A stretch of DNA of 16,569 nt, taken from contig JAYUGL010000079.1 of the NCBI GenBank assembly GCA_043738385.1, forward strand, positions 1 to 16,569, given 5' to 3'. How positions within the stretch are numbered: position 1 is the stretch's first letter; every line of letters starts with the position of its first letter. The translations under genes and the position numbers were made by a program. This document shows positions 14,384 through 16,569 of this stretch, in pieces. The notes under the pieces were generated by a model. That model saw nothing but the letters and a program-made list of their open reading frames with translations, made no database searches and was not told where the DNA came from. This stretch comes from JANYCD01 sp043738385. Lineage in GTDB: Bacteria > Pseudomonadota > Gammaproteobacteria > Burkholderiales > Rhodocyclaceae.

Positions 14384-15106
14384 ATGATCGATCTGCATTA
14401 CGTGGCGACGGCGAACGGGCTCAAGGTGGTGATCGCACTTGAAGAGATGGGGCTGCCCTATCGCGTGATCAACTATCCGCTGTTCGCGGGAAAGCACCTC
14501 ACCAGCGCGTTTCGCAAGCTCAACGCGAACAACAAATTGCCGGTCATCGTCGACAGCACTCCCGCATTCGGCGGCGAACCGCTGCCGGTATTCGAGACCG
14601 GCGCGATCCTGCTCTACCTTGCCGAGAAGAGCGGACAATTTTTGCCCACCGATCCGCGCCAGCGCATGATCGCGCTGCAATGGCTGGTCTGGCAGGTAGC
14701 CGGGCATGGGCCAATGAACGGCCAGGCGCATCACTTCATCCGCTACGCTCCCGAGGGACAGGACTACGGCGTGACGCGTTATCGCCGCGAGGTGCTGCGG
14801 TTGTGCAATGTGTTGGAATATCGGCTGTCGGAGAGTGAATATCTGTCGGCGGAATACTCGGTCGCGGACATGGCCGTCTGGCCGTGGGTGCAAGGTGCGC
14901 CGCTGATCGACATCGACGTCGCCGACTTCCCGGCGGTCACCCGATGGTCCAACGCCATCCTGTCACGGCCGGCCGTGGTTCGCGCCATCAGTGGCGAAAA
15001 AACATCGGTGCCCGAACACTACATGCAAAAGCGTGCCGAGCTTTCCGCCGAGGAATGGTCGAATACCTTTGGCGACCGCATGCACGGCGCGGCCAAGCTG
15101 AGATAA
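14384..15106 (+). CDS. Glutathione S-transferase, Nu-class/YfcG-like
   Basis: A 240-residue cytosolic protein. The N-terminal thioredoxin-fold domain (1-84) has ATANGLKV with Thr9 and Asn11, positions known to contact glutathione in YfcG. It also has NNKLPVIVD (49-57) and FETGAILLYLAEKSG (70-84), where Thr72 replaces the more common Ser. The helical C-terminal domain (about 92-210) has YSVADMAVWPWV, typical of YfcG and fungal Ure2p relatives. Such enzymes show disulfide-reductase or peroxidase activity. In a fad operon it might deal with lipid peroxides or reactive products, but this is inference. It follows fadD by 22 bases with CGGAG at 14373-14377. Confidence 0.9.
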   Translation: MIDLHYVATANGLKVVIALEEMGLPYRVINYPLFAGKHLTSAFRKLNANNKLPVIVDSTPAFGGEPLPVFETGAILLYLAEKSGQFLPTDPRQRMIALQWLVWQVAGHGPMNGQAHHFIRYAPEGQDYGVTRYRREVLRLCNVLEYRLSESEYLSAEYSVADMAVWPWVQGAPLIDIDVADFPAVTRWSNAILSRPAVVRAISGEKTSVPEHYMQKRAELSAEEWSNTFGDRMHGAAKLR

Positions 15107-15116
15107 CCAGGATCGT

Positions 15117-15150
15117 TGCGCTTCCGGTCCTCAGGAAGCGGCAGGTTTTT
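15117..15150 (+). terminator. Possible rho-independent terminator at the end of the fad operon
   Basis: GCTTCC (15120-15125) pairs with GGAAGC (15134-15139) around an 8-base loop. The stem extends by TGC/GCA with a one-base bulge, and TTTTT follows at 15146-15150 after GG. It overlaps the 3' end of the convergent minus-strand gene, so part of the sequence is also coding. Confidence 0.45.
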
Positions 15151-15670
15151 CAGAAAGGGTCTTCAGATTGGCAAGCCCGGTTTCGAAATCCTTGCCAATC
15201 ATCTTGTCCATGCTCATGAAGATGCCGATGAGCTTGGAAATGTAGGGGCTGGGGCCGTGCATTACCCACGATACATAGGTGGAATCGCCCTGGCTTTGAA
15301 GCGAGAACTCGGCGATATTGTGGCTCTCAAACGGCCTGAGAAAATCCAGCTTGATCGTGATCACGGTGGGGGACAGTGCCTCCACGATCTCCATGCGCCC
15401 GGCGCCGACCTTGCTGTTGCCTTCCCACGTATAGATCGCGCCCGTGCCGCTGGCAGCGCCGCTGTAGGTTCTCTTCAGCGCAGGATCAAGTTTTTCCCAG
15501 GGCGACCAGGCTTCCCAACGATGAAAGTCGCTGAGAATGGCAAAGACCTTTTCCGGCGGCGCCTTGATGCTCGTCCCACGCTGGACCAGAAAAGTGTCGG
15601 GCCGAGTTGCGGCGTAAATCATCAAAGCCGCAAGGACGACAACGATGGGCAGGACGATGGTCTTGAACAT
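15131..15670 (-). CDS. Membrane-anchored SRPBCC (polyketide-cyclase/START-like) protein
   Basis: A 179-residue protein. Residues 2-20 (FKTIVLPIVVVLAALMIYAA) form a membrane anchor or uncleaved signal. The rest matches the SRPBCC fold: SIKAPPEKVFAILSDFHRWEAWSPWEK (34-60), a beta-rich middle (YTWEGNSKVGAGRMEIVE), and a long C-terminal helix (SMDKMIGKDFETGLANLKTLSE). Family members bind hydrophobic ligands in a deep cavity, but the ligand here is unknown. AGGGGAA (15674-15680) supports the ATG. It is the last gene of a three-gene minus-strand run, 29 bases after the preceding one, and converges with the fad operon. Confidence 0.87.
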   Translation of the reverse strand: MFKTIVLPIVVVLAALMIYAATRPDTFLVQRGTSIKAPPEKVFAILSDFHRWEAWSPWEKLDPALKRTYSGAASGTGAIYTWEGNSKVGAGRMEIVEALSPTVITIKLDFLRPFESHNIAEFSLQSQGDSTYVSWVMHGPSPYISKLIGIFMSMDKMIGKDFETGLANLKTLSEKPAAS

Positions 15671-15699
15671 TATTTCCCCTCAAGAATTATCGGCACAGA

Positions 15700-16188
15700 T
15701 TACAGCCGCGCAACAAGGGCCGCAAGCTGATCCGTCGCCTTGCCCCAGCCTTCGTGGAAGCCCATCTTGGTGTGCGTTTCGTAATCGGCAGTCGTCCAGT
15801 GACGGACGCGAGCCGTATATTTCGTCTTGCCGCCACCCGCATCCTCGAAGGTCAGGATCGCCGTCATGAACGGCTTTTCCGATGGCTCCCATGCTTTTAC
15901 ATAGGCATCGGTAAATACCAGCTTCTCGTTCTTGACCACTTCAAGATAGATGCCGCGGCTGGGAAATTCCTGGCCTTCGGGACTTTGCATCACGATGGTG
16001 CTACTGCCACCCGGCCGCACATCGGTCTCCGCATGAATCGTTTTCCAGGGCGCGGGCGTAAACCATTGCTTGAGCAACTCCGGCTCGGTCCATGCCCTGA
16101 ACAGTTTTTCGCGTGACGCATCGATGACCCGGGTCAGCACGAGTTCGCGGTCGGCGGGGAAAGTGCTGGTGTCGTTCATGCGAGTCAT
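15700..16188 (-). CDS. SRPBCC/AHSA1 domain protein
   Basis: A 162-residue soluble protein. The activator-of-Hsp90-homologue-like pattern is clear: LTRVIDASREKLFRAWTEPELLKQWFTP (18-45), RPGGSSTIVMQSPEG (58-72), GIYLEVVKNEKLVFTDAY, TAILTFEDAGGGKTKYTARVRH, and a final helix MGFHEGWGKATDQLAALV. Such proteins bind hydrophobic ligands, and their functions are mostly unknown. AAAAGGAA overlaps the yciI-like stop codon and precedes the ATG at 16188. A second ATG four codons downstream is possible. The 12-base gap to the YciI-type gene argues for one transcript. Confidence 0.9.
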   Translation of the reverse strand: MTRMNDTSTFPADRELVLTRVIDASREKLFRAWTEPELLKQWFTPAPWKTIHAETDVRPGGSSTIVMQSPEGQEFPSRGIYLEVVKNEKLVFTDAYVKAWEPSEKPFMTAILTFEDAGGGKTKYTARVRHWTTADYETHTKMGFHEGWGKATDQLAALVARL

Positions 16189-16200
16189 CCCGGTTCCTTT

Positions 16201-16569
16201 TCAATAACGCGCGTCGTCGCGCAACGTCTCTTCCACGGGCCGCACTTCGATGTCGCCGTAGCGCGCGCCCGGCCACTTCGACGCGAGCTGGATCGCCTCG
16301 TTCAGGTCGCGCGCCTCGATCAGGATGAAGCCGCCGAGCTGCTCCTTGGTCTCGACGAACGGCCCGTCGGTCACCGAGAGCTGGCCGTTGCGCACCCGTA
16401 GCGAAGCCGCGTTGCGCGCGCTGCCAAGCGGACGGGCCAGCACCAGGTGGCCGCGCTCTTCCAGACTTTCGACATAGGCCAGGGTCTCGGCGCGCAGCGC
16501 GCTCCATTCCTCGCGCGATTGCGCGGCGAAGGTTTCTTCGGCCTCCCAGGCGAGGCAGAGGTATTTCAA
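16201..16569 (-). CDS. YciI family (YCII-related) protein, at window edge
   Basis: 122 residues are visible of a small ferredoxin-like-fold protein. Typical features are the N-terminal MKYLCLAWE strand, a helix EEWSALRAETLAYVESLEERGHLVLARPLG, and the active-site-like block VTDGPFVETKEQLGGFILIEARDLNEAIQLASKWPGARYGDIEVRPV. This is the pattern of the YciI subgroup often found near SRPBCC proteins and extracytoplasmic-function sigma factors. The first codon in view is TTG at 16569-16567. It could be the true start, since KYLCL normally follows Met, or the gene may continue past the window. It is the first gene of the minus-strand run seen here. Confidence 0.88.
   Translation of the reverse strand: MKYLCLAWEAEETFAAQSREEWSALRAETLAYVESLEERGHLVLARPLGSARNAASLRVRNGQLSVTDGPFVETKEQLGGFILIEARDLNEAIQLASKWPGARYGDIEVRPVEETLRDDARY

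Overview
The window is bacterial chromosome with densely packed genes and high GC. Gene order and protein types (GuaB-GuaA, DUF1345 and DUF4124 proteins, a FadE-type acyl-CoA dehydrogenase with a bacterial C-terminal domain, a Nu-class/YfcG-like glutathione transferase) point to a proteobacterium, most likely a beta- or gammaproteobacterium. I cannot place it more finely from sequence alone. No rRNA, tRNA, CRISPR array, integrase or transposase gene was seen.

Region 1 (1-2823), GMP synthesis: the C-terminal half of guaB (IMP dehydrogenase), a small four-helix-bundle gene, then guaA (GMP synthase) and a clear rho-independent terminator. The four-helix gene belongs to the family of proteins encoded in 23S rRNA intervening sequences. 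It is bracketed by imperfect inverted repeats of GGGGCTAGGG-like units, which contain its own ribosome binding site and stop codon and run right up to the guaA start codon. It looks like a small element inserted inside the guaBA operon.

Region 2 (2824-6338), envelope and hypothetical genes: a secreted glycine-zipper protein, a convergent DUF1345 membrane protein, a secreted DUF4124/coiled-coil protein, a tiny exported Lys/His-rich protein with its own terminator, and a lipoprotein of unknown function.

Region 3 (6339-15106), fatty-acid oxidation: a co-directional run of fadE-like acyl-CoA dehydrogenase, fadA/fadI-type thiolase, fadB-type hydratase/dehydrogenase, an exported chalcone-isomerase-fold protein, fadD-type acyl-CoA ligase and a glutathione transferase. 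FadD would activate fatty acids, FadE would make the 2-enoyl-CoA, FadB would hydrate and oxidise it, and the thiolase would release acetyl-CoA. The fadE-fadA and fadA-fadB gaps each hold a copy of an ACACAGAGG-type inverted repeat, and the other junctions are tight or overlapping. No regulator gene is present.

Region 4 (15131-16569, minus strand), convergent with region 3: a YciI-family gene reaching the window edge, a soluble SRPBCC/AHSA1 protein and a membrane-anchored SRPBCC protein, apparently one operon.

The main novelty candidates are the repeat-bounded four-helix gene in guaBA and the two related palindromic repeats between the fad genes. Both repeat types appear to have supplied or replaced translation-initiation sequence of host genes.
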